Assembly: GCA_035405645.1 (NCBI GenBank)
Contig: DAONJL010000008.1
Location: 28,225-92,224, forward strand
Direction of reading: 5' to 3'
Origin: DAONJL01 sp035405645 [NCBI: bacterium]
GTDB taxonomy: Bacteria; JAGOBX01; DAONJL01
Length of the DNA stretch: 64,000 nt
Position numbers and translations under genes: made by a program. Shown piece by piece: positions 9,106 through 17,645 of this stretch (positions are counted from its first letter, which is position 1; every line of letters starts with the position of its first letter). The notes below the pieces were generated by a model. It had not been told where the DNA came from and did not search any database. It worked only from the letters and a program-made list of their open reading frames with translations.

Positions 9106-9150
9106 TTGACAAATATGAATATATGAATTATTGTTCATATATTCATATTT
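9106..9150 (+). promoter_or_regulatory. Promoter with 17-bp palindromic ArsR/SmtB-type operator before the feo locus
   Basis: TTGACA at 9106-9111 and TATTGT at 9129-9134 are 17 bases apart. A perfect 17-bp inverted repeat (arms 9111-9127 and 9134-9150, 6-nt centre) covers the spacer and the -10 box. Its core ATATGAA-N6-TTCATAT is the shape of SmtB/CzrA-family operators (ATGAAC...GTTCAT). The regulator encoded 25 bases downstream is the obvious ligand, so autoregulated repression relieved by metal is inferred. Confidence 0.8.
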
Positions 9151-9174
9151 AATAATTGTGAAATATTTAATGTT

Positions 9175-9516
9175 ATGAAAAATAAAGAAAAATTTAATAT
9201 TAGTTTAAAATCAATTATAAAAATTGAACTATCCCTACAAAAATTATCTACAACTTTTAAAATTATTGCTGACCCAACAAGAATAAAAATTATTGCTTTA
9301 CTTTCTGAAAAAGAATTAGCAGTTAACGATATTTCAAAATTATTATCATTATCACAATCATTAATCAGTCATCAATTACAAATTTTAAAATCTGCAAATT
9401 TAGTTCGTTATAAACGAAAAGGAAAAAAAATTTTTTATAGACTTGATGATATTCATATAAAAAATTTATTATGTGAAGGTTTAGAACATATAAATGAAAA
9501 AAAGGAAGAAAAATAA
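9175..9516 (+). CDS. ArsR/SmtB family metal-responsive repressor
   Basis: A 113-residue winged-helix regulator with the ArsR recognition helix SLSQSLISHQLQILKSANLV. The alpha-3 CxC metal site of ArsR/CadC is absent (ELAVNDI). The C-terminal helix carries D92-x-H94 then H105-x2-E108, the exact spacing of the alpha-5 Zn(II) site of SmtB (D104, H106, H117, E120). A zinc, cobalt or other divalent-metal sensor is therefore likely. It is the first gene after its palindromic operator and lies 2 bases before feoB, so it probably controls iron uptake as well as itself. Which metal it senses is not decided by sequence. Confidence 0.88.
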   Translation: MKNKEKFNISLKSIIKIELSLQKLSTTFKIIADPTRIKIIALLSEKELAVNDISKLLSLSQSLISHQLQILKSANLVRYKRKGKKIFYRLDDIHIKNLLCEGLEHINEKKEEK

Positions 9517-9518
9517 TT

Positions 9519-11498
9519 ATGTCTAAAAAAGAAAAAATACCATCAATTGTTCTTATAGGTTGCCCTAATGTAGGCAAAAGTGTAATTTATAATAAATTAG
9601 TTGGTAAATATACAACTGTTTCAAATTTCCCCGGAACAACAGTTGAATATGAATCAGGTAAAACAAAATTAAATGGCAAAGAATTTCTTGTTATTGATAC
9701 ACCTGGCACTTATTCACTTTTACCTATTTCTGAAGATGAAAGAATTGCAAGAAAAGTTCTTATTGATTTTAAACCAGATATTATCTTAAATATAGTTGAT
9801 GCTAAAAATATTTCAAGAATGCTTCATTTAACTTTACAATTACTTGAAGCAAAATTACCTGTAATACTTGTATTGAATATGATGGATGAAGCACAAAGTC
9901 TTGGAATAAATATAAATACCAGAAAATTAGAAAATATTTTAGGTGTGCCTGTTATACCTACTATTGCTACAATTGGCAAAGGCATAGAAGAACTTAAAAG
10001 GCGAATTTCTGAAATACAAATTACAGATGAATTTAAAATAAATTATGAACCTGAATTTCATGCTATAATTAATAATATCGCTGACAATATAAATACTGAC
10101 CTATCATTTGATAAAAAATATCTTGCCTTACTTATAATACAAAATGATAAATATTTTTCTGATTTCAATATTTCAATAAATGATGAAATAATTAACAATT
10201 TAAATCATTTAAAAAATAAATATTCAGAAAATTTTGCAATAATAATTTCTAATAAAAGAAAAGAAAAAATTGATAATATTTTAAAAGATGTAATTACCAC
10301 AGAGGAAACTAAAAAGAAAAAATTTAAAAAATTTTTAGATTATTTATTTCTTCATCCATTCTGGGGTTCGATAATTTTAGTTCTTATTTTATACTATGGT
10401 TTATATCAATTTGTTGGTGTATTAGGTGCTGGTGTTTTAGTTGATTTTTTACAAAATACTTTATTTGGTAAATATATTAATCCTTTCATTATTAATATAT
10501 TTGAAAATTTTTTAAAAATTCCTGAAAATAAAATTGCTTTTACTTTTTTTGATAAAATAAAATTTGAAATTTTTAATTTATTTGTTGGAGAATATGGAAT
10601 TTTTACTCTTGCCCTTTCTTATGCAATTGCAATTGTTTTTCCTATTGTTATGCTTTTTTTCTTATTTTTTTCTATTCTTGAAGATTCAGGTTATTTACCA
10701 AGGCTTGCTTGTATGCTTGATATTTTTTGTAAAAAAATTGGTTTAAATGGTAAAGCTGTAATTCCTCTTATTCTTGGTTTAGGTTGTGATACTATGGCAA
10801 CTTTATCAACTCGTGTTTTACCAACAAAACGCGAAAGATTAATTGCTACTTTTTTATTAGCCCTAACTATACCTTGTAGTGCTCAATTAGGTGTTATTAT
10901 GGCTATTTTATCTGTAAATAAATATGCTTTCTTAATCTGGTTTTTTACTATTATTTTTATTTTTTTGATTTCCGGTTTTTTACTTAATAAAATTTTACCC
11001 GGAAAAAAACAATCTTTTTTCCTTGAAATTCCACCTCTCCGATTTCCTTTACTTTCTAATGTTCTTATTAAAACTTATACTCGTATTATCTGGTATTTAA
11101 AAGAAGTTTTACCATTATTTATTTTAATTAGTTTCTATATCTGGCTTGGTCAATTATTAAAAATTTTTGATTTAATTCTTTATATTTTGTCTTTTATAGT
11201 TAAAATTATTGGCTTACCATCCGAAGCAGCAAAAATATTTTTATTTGGTTTTTTCAGAAGAGATTATGGCGCGGCTGGCTTATATGATTTGAATAATTCT
11301 GGAATTTTAAATTTTAGAAATTTAATTATTGCTTCTGTTGTTTTAACTCTGTTTATTCCTTGTGTTGCTCAATTTCTAATTATGAAAAAAGAACACGGCA
11401 CTAAAATTACTTTATTAATGACTGTTCTAATTATTTTTCTTGCTTTCTTTATCGGTTTTATTTTGAATAATATTTTAATATTAGTAAATTTTAATTAA
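9519..11498 (+). CDS. feoB: Ferrous iron transport protein B
   Basis: FeoB of 659 residues. The N-terminal GTPase has G1 GCPNVGKS (14-21), switch segment NFPGTTVEY, G3 DTPG, and G4 in NMMDEA. The second residue of G1 is Cys where most FeoBs have Asn. The C-terminal half is the two-Gate membrane domain: GLGCDTMATLSTR, TKRERL, IPCSAQLG and a last FIPCVAQ. It lies directly downstream of an ArsR/SmtB-type repressor and upstream of a DtxR-FeoA fusion, so this is a complete feo operon with two candidate metal sensors. Transport of Fe(II) is the expected role; another divalent metal is possible given the regulator. Confidence 0.93.
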   Translation: MSKKEKIPSIVLIGCPNVGKSVIYNKLVGKYTTVSNFPGTTVEYESGKTKLNGKEFLVIDTPGTYSLLPISEDERIARKVLIDFKPDIILNIVDAKNISRMLHLTLQLLEAKLPVILVLNMMDEAQSLGININTRKLENILGVPVIPTIATIGKGIEELKRRISEIQITDEFKINYEPEFHAIINNIADNINTDLSFDKKYLALLIIQNDKYFSDFNISINDEIINNLNHLKNKYSENFAIIISNKRKEKIDNILKDVITTEETKKKKFKKFLDYLFLHPFWGSIILVLILYYGLYQFVGVLGAGVLVDFLQNTLFGKYINPFIINIFENFLKIPENKIAFTFFDKIKFEIFNLFVGEYGIFTLALSYAIAIVFPIVMLFFLFFSILEDSGYLPRLACMLDIFCKKIGLNGKAVIPLILGLGCDTMATLSTRVLPTKRERLIATFLLALTIPCSAQLGVIMAILSVNKYAFLIWFFTIIFIFLISGFLLNKILPGKKQSFFLEIPPLRFPLLSNVLIKTYTRIIWYLKEVLPLFILISFYIWLGQLLKIFDLILYILSFIVKIIGLPSEAAKIFLFGFFRRDYGAAGLYDLNNSGILNFRNLIIASVVLTLFIPCVAQFLIMKKEHGTKITLLMTVLIIFLAFFIGFILNNILILVNFN

Positions 11499-11509
11499 AG
11501 GAGAAAAAA

Positions 11510-12160
11510 ATGGATAATGAAAAAATATTAGAACAAATACAAGAAAATCTTGAATATATCTGGATAAATGAAGTTGAGAAAAAAAATAAGGAATTAAATA
11601 AAAATAATTTGCCATTTAATAATGATGAGATTATAAAATATATGCTTGATAATGATATTATAAAAATTGAAAATGAAAAAATTAGATTAACAGAAAATGG
11701 TAGTGAATTAGCAAAAAAATATATTCGCAGGCATAGATTATCTGAATTAGTTTATTCTCAATTATTTGATATTAAAACAGATATTCACAATCAAGCGTGT
11801 AAATTAGAACATTTACTTATTGAAGGTGTTGAAGATAAAGTTTGTTCTTTATTAGGTCATCCAAAAAAATGTCCACATGGCACACCTATACCAGAAGGTG
11901 AATGTTGTAAAAAAGCAAAAGAAGAAAGTTCTAAAAAAATTTTTACTTTAAATGATTTACCAATTGGTATGAAAGCAAAAATAATCTATATTGCAATGCA
12001 AGAACCAGAAGAAGTTAATAAAATAATATCAATGGGAATTCAACCAGGAAGTGAAGTTATTGTAGAACGCCGTTTTCCTTCTTATATTTTTCAAATCGGA
12101 AATTCAAAATTTGGTGTTGATGAAAAAATTGCAGAAACAATTGTTGTCAGAATTGATTAA
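11510..12160 (+). CDS. DtxR-like metal-binding protein fused to FeoA (SH3) domain
   Basis: A 216-residue protein with a strong AAAGGAG ribosome site. Residues 75-101 carry the DtxR/IdeR metal ligands in order: H75, E79 (RHRLSE), H93, C97, E100, H101 (HNQACKLEH), followed by CPHGTPIPEG. Residues 146-216 are an FeoA/SH3 domain that ends in ETIVVRID. The N-terminal 70 residues have the length of a DtxR winged helix but lack the usual recognition-helix pattern (Ser-x2-Thr-Val-Ser). It may act as an Fe(II)-sensing FeoA partner of FeoB rather than a normal repressor, or bind DNA in a diverged way. Its stop overlaps the next start. Confidence 0.85.
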   Translation: MDNEKILEQIQENLEYIWINEVEKKNKELNKNNLPFNNDEIIKYMLDNDIIKIENEKIRLTENGSELAKKYIRRHRLSELVYSQLFDIKTDIHNQACKLEHLLIEGVEDKVCSLLGHPKKCPHGTPIPEGECCKKAKEESSKKIFTLNDLPIGMKAKIIYIAMQEPEEVNKIISMGIQPGSEVIVERRFPSYIFQIGNSKFGVDEKIAETIVVRID

Positions 12161-12519
12161 TGTTATTAAAAAAACTTTTTATTTTTTTCTTTTCTCTTTT
12201 TGCTGGTCTATTATGCAAATTTTATTTTGGGCTATTCTTTAATTATTATTTTGCAGGTTTTTTTTATGTTTTATTCTGGATTGCCTTTTTTACTATTATT
12301 TTTCATAATACTAATCCAGATAAAATTATTATTATTGTTTTAATTGTTACAATTTTACTTGAATTTTCACAATTATTGAAATTTCCTTTTCTTGAACAAT
12401 TAAGAAAAAATTTTTTTCTTCGTGCTTTAATTGGTTCTTCTTTTTCTTTTCTTGATTTTCCTTTTTATTTTGCTGCTGCTTTTTTTGCTTTCTTAATTTT
12501 TAAATTCTGGATAAAATAA
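12160..12519 (+). CDS. DUF2809 family membrane protein
   Basis: A 119-residue hydrophobic protein with four or so membrane helices. The segment LEFSQLLKFPFLEQLR followed by a small-residue GSSF and an Asp-containing helix matches the DUF2809 pattern (ExxQ, P-W/F-L, R, then FxxxD). Its ATG overlaps the stop of the DtxR-FeoA gene by one base, so it is in the feo operon. DUF2809 has no known function; any link to iron is only by position. It meets the aminotransferase gene tail to tail with no gap. Confidence 0.65.
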   Translation: MLLKKLFIFFFSLFAGLLCKFYFGLFFNYYFAGFFYVLFWIAFFTIIFHNTNPDKIIIIVLIVTILLEFSQLLKFPFLEQLRKNFFLRALIGSSFSFLDFPFYFAAAFFAFLIFKFWIK

Positions 12520-13689
12520 TTATCTCTTTAATCTTAATAATCTTTTGCACGCTTCTTTTAATACAGGATATTTCTTCGCAAAACAAAATCTTAATAATTT
12601 ATAACCTGTTTTATCTTCAAAAAAAGCAGCACCAGGCACAGCAGCCACGCCTGTTTCTTTTAATATTGAAAAAGCAGCATCATAGCAATCTTTATAACCA
12701 AGTTTTGTAAAATCAGCAAGTAAATAATATGCACCTTCTGGATAGTAAACTATAAAGCCAATTTTTTCCAATGTTTCTATAATCAAATCACGATTCCGTT
12801 GATAAAAAGCAGATAAATTTGTAAAATATTTTTTATTTATTTTCATTGCTTCTGAAACTGCTTTTTGTAATGGGGCTGGAGCACATACATAAAATAAATC
12901 ATTTATTATTCCTATTTTTTCGCTTATTTCTTTTGGTGCACAAAGATAACCTATTCGCCATCCTGTAATACTAAATGTTTTTGAGAATCCACCAATTGTA
13001 ATTGTAATTTCTTTTAAATCAGAGATTGCTGCTGGACTTATATGTTTCTTATTGTCAAATATTATGTATTCATATATTTCATCAGTGATTAAAAATAAAT
13101 TATTCTTTTTTGCAATTTTACCAATTTCTAATATTTCTGTTTCTGTAAATATTTTACCTGATGGATTCGCTGGTGTATTTATTACTATTGCTTTTGTTTT
13201 CTTATTTATTTTCTTTTTTAATTCTTCAAAATTTATAAACCACTTCTTTTTACTAATATCATAATTCATAGCAACAATTACTGGCTTTATACCACAGGCA
13301 CATAATGTATTATAATGATAACCATAATAAGGCTGAAATAAAATAATTTCATCATTCTTTTTTAATAATAAAAATACAGATAAAAAAAATGCTCCTGTTG
13401 AACCACAGGTAACTACAATTTCTTCTTCACTATAATCAACTTTATTAAAATCACGCATTTTTTTACTTATTAATTTTCTTAATTCAATTATCCCATCATA
13501 TCTTGTATAAATATTATAACCTTGTTTAATTGCAGTTGGAACTGCTTTAACTAATTTATCTGGTAAATCAAGGTCACATATTCCTTGACTTAAATTTATA
13601 CCATTTTTAATTTTATTGCATTCAATCGTCATTCGCCTTATATCTGATTGTTTTAATTTAATTAAATTTTCATTTATCTGGTATTTCAT
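12520..13689 (-). CDS. Aspartate-aminotransferase-like PLP enzyme (class I/II)
   Basis: PLP-dependent fold-type I aminotransferase of 389 residues. Visible are the substrate/PLP motifs INTPANPSGKIF, the DEIYEYIIF aspartate that holds the pyridine nitrogen, and the Schiff-base lysine in GGFSKTFSITGWRIGY. The C-terminal carboxylate-binding Arg is in the LLRFCFA segment. It most resembles the AspC/KAT subgroup Ib, which includes aspartate, aromatic and methionine-pathway transaminases; substrate cannot be fixed. It follows the PorV-TPR gene by 12 bases in the same operon, with the site AAAAGGAG before the start. Confidence 0.92.
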   Translation of the reverse strand: MKYQINENLIKLKQSDIRRMTIECNKIKNGINLSQGICDLDLPDKLVKAVPTAIKQGYNIYTRYDGIIELRKLISKKMRDFNKVDYSEEEIVVTCGSTGAFFLSVFLLLKKNDEIILFQPYYGYHYNTLCACGIKPVIVAMNYDISKKKWFINFEELKKKINKKTKAIVINTPANPSGKIFTETEILEIGKIAKKNNLFLITDEIYEYIIFDNKKHISPAAISDLKEITITIGGFSKTFSITGWRIGYLCAPKEISEKIGIINDLFYVCAPAPLQKAVSEAMKINKKYFTNLSAFYQRNRDLIIETLEKIGFIVYYPEGAYYLLADFTKLGYKDCYDAAFSILKETGVAAVPGAAFFEDKTGYKLLRFCFAKKYPVLKEACKRLLRLKR

Positions 13690-13701
13690 TTTAACTCCTT
13701 T

Positions 13702-15747
13702 TTATTTTATAACTTTCAAATATTGTTTTACTTTTTCATTATCAGGATCAAGTTCAAGTATTTGTTGCCATTTCTCTCTTGCTGCTGGTATATTACCTGC
13801 TATATACATTGATAATCCTTCTTGAAATAATCTTTCTATTTTTGCTTTTTGTAATTGTATTTCTGCTTCTGTCATTGTCTTTTCTATTTTTACTTTTTGC
13901 CCGGATTTTTCTAATTCAGCATTTATTCTTTCATATAAATTTTGTGCACCTGGATAATCTTTTTTCATTGAAATTACTTTTGATATTTTTGTTAATGCAC
14001 TTGAATATTTGCCTGTTACAAAATCTTTAAAGCCTTCATCAAATAAAGTTTTTACTGTACTATTAAATGCTTCTTCTTCTTTTTTCTTTGTGATTTTTAT
14101 ATTAACTTCATTTAGTAATTTTTCTTCCCAGGTATTATCATTAATTAATTTTTGCACTTCTAAAATTTCATCGCGGCATAATTCATAATAACCCTGTTGA
14201 TAATATTTTCTAATTTTTTTCAAACTCTCTTCTGCCCGTTGTTTATTCGTTTCTGCAAGTAATTTTTGTAATTCTACTGAGGTTTTATCTTTATCAATAT
14301 AAATCTTTTGGGCTGCTAAAGCTTTCTTTAATTTATCAATTTCATCTTTTATTTTTTGATCATATTTTAATTGAATAATCATCTCACCTATTGATATTTT
14401 CAAACTTAAATCTTTTGCACCATTATATTCTTCTAATAATCTACTTACTCTTATTTCAACATCTGTTTCTAATTTTTGTTGTCTTATTTTTTCCTCTGTT
14501 TGAACTAAATATTTTTGTGCTTCTTCATAAAATTCTGAATCTTTTTCAATACGCATAAATTCATATTTCGCTGGTTCATATTCTTCTTTTTCAAATAATT
14601 CTTTTCCTTTTAAAAAATACTCTTTATTTGTTTCTCTTTTTCTTTCTAATTCTTTTATTTGATTTTCATAAATTGATTTTGTATTCTGCAAAAGTAATGT
14701 TATTGATTTGTACTGCTCTTTATCTGATTTTGGTTTTATTACTGATATTGCTTGTTCCATTAAATTTATTGCTGCTTTATAATTTTCCTGTGTTAAACTT
14801 TCTCGTGCTTTTTCAAAATAATAGTCATATTTTATTAATCGATTTCTTTTATTTAATCCAAGTTTCCAATTAAAACTAAATAATGTTAATGTCTCGTTTT
14901 GTATTTTTTCTGCAAGCATTTTATAAACAATACTAAATTCAAAATCTGAGAATCTTAATCCAGTCCCACAACTAATCCGTGAATTTTCATATCCTGTTCT
15001 TAAATACAAAAAATTTTTAAAATTATATTCTAATCCTACATTATATTTAAATGCTGATGGAGATAATACAAAACCTGTTTGTGTTGTTAGTAAAAAATAT
15101 TCAAAAAAAGTAAAATAACAGCCAGCATTTATTCTTCGTGGTAAATTATCATCACCTAATTTTGAACTAATCAGATTATCAAACATAAAAGCATAACCAA
15201 TATTTTTATTTATATTTTTATAAAAAGCAAACGCTATATCAAAACAGGAATTTGAATAATTACCAATTGTCTTATTAAAATACTTTATTGTTGTTCCAAA
15301 ATTTATTGGCTTTTTTAAAAATTTTATTTTTCGTGCATAACTTAATAAATATATATCTTCTGTAATATTAAAATTTCCTGTTGAATTACCTGCATTATCT
15401 CTCTGGATAAAATATGTATTATCTGGTTTTAATGATATATAAGCAATACCAAACCAATTCTTTTCACCTGGTTTTATATACATAATATTATTTAAATCTG
15501 TTTTATATAATAATGTGGCTTTTTCTAAATTTATTGTATGAACTGGTAATTCTAACATTAATGATGGATTATATATAATAGCAGAAGCATCATTTACAAT
15601 AGCAACACCTGCATTACCAAGCGCCGATATTCTACCGCTTATTAATGAACCATTTGCAATAATATCATCAAGATATGTTTTATCTACTGCAAATAGTATT
15701 ATTGAAAATAATATAATTATATTTATTATTAAAAATATTCTTTTCAT
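13702..15747 (-). CDS. Outer-membrane PorV/UPF0164-like beta-barrel fused to TPR region
   Basis: A 681-residue secreted protein. Residues 1-20 are a signal peptide (hydrophobic run ending LFAVDKT). The N-terminal half begins SGRISALGNAGVAI followed by NDASAIIYNPSL, the signature of PorV/UPF0164 outer-membrane barrels, and alternates beta-strand patterns to about residue 310. The C-terminal half is a coiled/TPR-like helical region rich in Lys and Glu, with a recognisable TPR at the end (FQEGLSMYIAGNIPAAREKW). A barrel presenting a periplasmic TPR arm would suit an envelope scaffold or assembly role. It has its own promoter 27-55 bases upstream. Exact function unknown. Confidence 0.75.
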   Translation of the reverse strand: MKRIFLIINIIILFSIILFAVDKTYLDDIIANGSLISGRISALGNAGVAIVNDASAIIYNPSLMLELPVHTINLEKATLLYKTDLNNIMYIKPGEKNWFGIAYISLKPDNTYFIQRDNAGNSTGNFNITEDIYLLSYARKIKFLKKPINFGTTIKYFNKTIGNYSNSCFDIAFAFYKNINKNIGYAFMFDNLISSKLGDDNLPRRINAGCYFTFFEYFLLTTQTGFVLSPSAFKYNVGLEYNFKNFLYLRTGYENSRISCGTGLRFSDFEFSIVYKMLAEKIQNETLTLFSFNWKLGLNKRNRLIKYDYYFEKARESLTQENYKAAINLMEQAISVIKPKSDKEQYKSITLLLQNTKSIYENQIKELERKRETNKEYFLKGKELFEKEEYEPAKYEFMRIEKDSEFYEEAQKYLVQTEEKIRQQKLETDVEIRVSRLLEEYNGAKDLSLKISIGEMIIQLKYDQKIKDEIDKLKKALAAQKIYIDKDKTSVELQKLLAETNKQRAEESLKKIRKYYQQGYYELCRDEILEVQKLINDNTWEEKLLNEVNIKITKKKEEEAFNSTVKTLFDEGFKDFVTGKYSSALTKISKVISMKKDYPGAQNLYERINAELEKSGQKVKIEKTMTEAEIQLQKAKIERLFQEGLSMYIAGNIPAAREKWQQILELDPDNEKVKQYLKVIK

Positions 15748-15773
15748 TTTTTTTGATAAATAGTTTTTATATA

Positions 15774-15802
15774 ATTATATTTAAAAATTTTAAAAATGTA
15801 AA
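15774..15802 (-). promoter_or_regulatory. Promoter of the PorV-TPR/aminotransferase operon
   Basis: Minus strand TTTACA (15797-15802), 17-base spacer, consensus TATAAT (15774-15779), about 27 bases before the start codon. Confidence 0.75.
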
Positions 15803-15855
15803 GAATTAATAAAAAAAATGAAAAATATGAACTTTCCCATTTTTAAGGCATTATG

Positions 15856-16896
15856 TTAATTTACTAATTTCTTTTTTGCAAGCATTATATTTTTATATGC
15901 CTTTTCTATTTGTTCTTCTTTTATTCGTCCTTCTTTAATTAATTTTAAAATTATTGAAATTACTTTTTCAACAATATAATCATCATAAAATGTTGTATTA
16001 TTACTAAATAATAATAAATCAATACCTGCATTTATTGCTAATTCAATTGCTTTTTCAAGTCCAAAAAAATCACTGATTGCTTTCATTTGTAAATCATCTG
16101 AAATTATAAGACCTTGCCAGCCAATCTTTTCTCGTAATAAATTATTTATTATTTTTTTGGATAATGTTGCAGGATATTCTTCATCTAATTTTTTATTATA
16201 TAAATGACCTGTCATTATTAAATTACATTTTCCTTTTTTGATTAATTCTTGATATGGAATTAATTCCTCTTCTTTCCAGGTATTGGTAATATCAACAAAA
16301 CCAATATGCGAATCAGTTAAAGAACTACCATGCCCAGGAAAATGTTTTAAAGTTGTTAATATCCCATTTTTATGATGCGCCTCAATAAATAATTCTGCAT
16401 ATTTACAAACAATTTCTGGTAAATTAGAATAACTTCTTTTTTTAGCACCAATTACTGGACAATCGGGATTTATATTTACATCAACTACTGGTGCAAAATT
16501 AAGGTTTATTCCGACATCTCTTAATGCAATTGCAATTTTTAAAAAATTTTCTTCCGCTAATTTTTCATTATTTAAAGCACTTATTTCTTGTGCAGATAAA
16601 AATTTTTCAAAACCATATTCTTCTTTTAAACGATTGACATTACCACCTTCTTCATCTATTGCAATAAATAATTTTTTTTCTGATAAATCCTGTAAATTAA
16701 ATATTAATTTTTTTAATTGTTCTTTTGATATAATATTTCTCGGTCTTTTACCTGCCGGACCATCAAGTTCAAATATTACTACTCCACCAATATTATTATT
16801 TTTTATATCTTTATAAATATGATTTTCTTTATTTAATTCAAAACCACGAAAACCAACTATTAACATTTGCCCAATCTTCTTTTTTATATCTTCCAT
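15856..16896 (-). CDS. Glycoside hydrolase family 3 beta-N-acetylhexosaminidase (NagZ-like)
   Basis: A 346-residue GH3 enzyme. The catalytic-domain blocks are GQMLIVGFRG, AIDEEGGNVNRL, the signature KHFPGHGSSLTDSH (the His-Asp/His pair acting as acid/base in NagZ) and the nucleophile Asp in IISDDLQMKAI. It is a single-domain enzyme without signal peptide, like cytosolic NagZ, which trims GlcNAc from recycled muropeptides. It is the last gene of the long minus-strand run, 2 bases after plsC. Peptidoglycan recycling is the likely role; other beta-hexosaminides are possible. Confidence 0.9.
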   Translation of the reverse strand: MEDIKKKIGQMLIVGFRGFELNKENHIYKDIKNNNIGGVVIFELDGPAGKRPRNIISKEQLKKLIFNLQDLSEKKLFIAIDEEGGNVNRLKEEYGFEKFLSAQEISALNNEKLAEENFLKIAIALRDVGINLNFAPVVDVNINPDCPVIGAKKRSYSNLPEIVCKYAELFIEAHHKNGILTTLKHFPGHGSSLTDSHIGFVDITNTWKEEELIPYQELIKKGKCNLIMTGHLYNKKLDEEYPATLSKKIINNLLREKIGWQGLIISDDLQMKAISDFFGLEKAIELAINAGIDLLLFSNNTTFYDDYIVEKVISIILKLIKEGRIKEEQIEKAYKNIMLAKKKLVN

Positions 16897-16898
16897 TA

Positions 16899-17624
16899 TT
16901 ATAAATTCTCAAATTCTTTTTCAATTAAATTTTGCAAGTCATTTACTAATTGTTTTTTTTCACTTTTTGTAAAATTTTCAATTTCAATTGATTTTAAAAT
17001 TTTTACTTTTATTTTTGAACGATTTATAATTCTACTTTTTTTTGGCATTATATCAAATGTGCCTTTTATTACAATTGGTAAAATAGGTATCTTTATATTT
17101 TCAAGAAAAAAAGTTAACCCTGCTTTAAACTTATGTATTTTTCCATCTAATGAGCGTGTTCCTTCTGGAAAAATCGCTATTGAATAATTTTTTTCTGTTA
17201 TTAGTTTTAATGCTGAATTTAAACTTTCAAGTGCTTTTAATGAATTTGTTCGATTAATTGAGATATGTTCAGCAGCAGTAAAAGTTCTGCCAAGAATCGG
17301 AATTTTAAAATATTCTTCTTTAATTATAAATCTAAAATTTATATTTAGAAGTTTAAATAAAAGCATAATATCAAATGATGATTGATGATTTGCTATAACT
17401 AAATATCTTTGTTTATTATTTATATTTTCTATTCCTGATATTTCAATTTTAATACCTAAAACTTTTAAACAAAAAATTCCCCAAAATCGCTGAATTTTAA
17501 ATATTACATCTGGCTTATTTAAAATAGGGAAAAAAGATAAAATATATGTGCTCACAACAATAAAAAATGAAAATGGAACAATTATTAAATAAAATATTAT
17601 AGTAAAAATAATAGAATACATCAT
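16899..17624 (-). CDS. plsC: 1-acyl-sn-glycerol-3-phosphate acyltransferase
   Basis: PlsC-family acyltransferase of about 241 residues. After an N-terminal membrane helix come the catalytic NHQSSFD (HX4D) and the substrate motif FPEGTRS, then FKAGLTF. It makes phosphatidic acid from lysophosphatidic acid at the inner membrane. The ATG at 17624 is chosen over two preceding in-frame UUG codons. It lies between a histidine kinase and NagZ-like hydrolase with gaps of 21 and 2 bases, so it is probably co-transcribed with both. Confidence 0.9.
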   Translation of the reverse strand: MMYSIIFTIIFYLIIVPFSFFIVVSTYILSFFPILNKPDVIFKIQRFWGIFCLKVLGIKIEISGIENINNKQRYLVIANHQSSFDIMLLFKLLNINFRFIIKEEYFKIPILGRTFTAAEHISINRTNSLKALESLNSALKLITEKNYSIAIFPEGTRSLDGKIHKFKAGLTFFLENIKIPILPIVIKGTFDIMPKKSRIINRSKIKVKILKSIEIENFTKSEKKQLVNDLQNLIEKEFENL

Positions 17625-17645
17625 CAACAAAAATTTTGATAAAAA

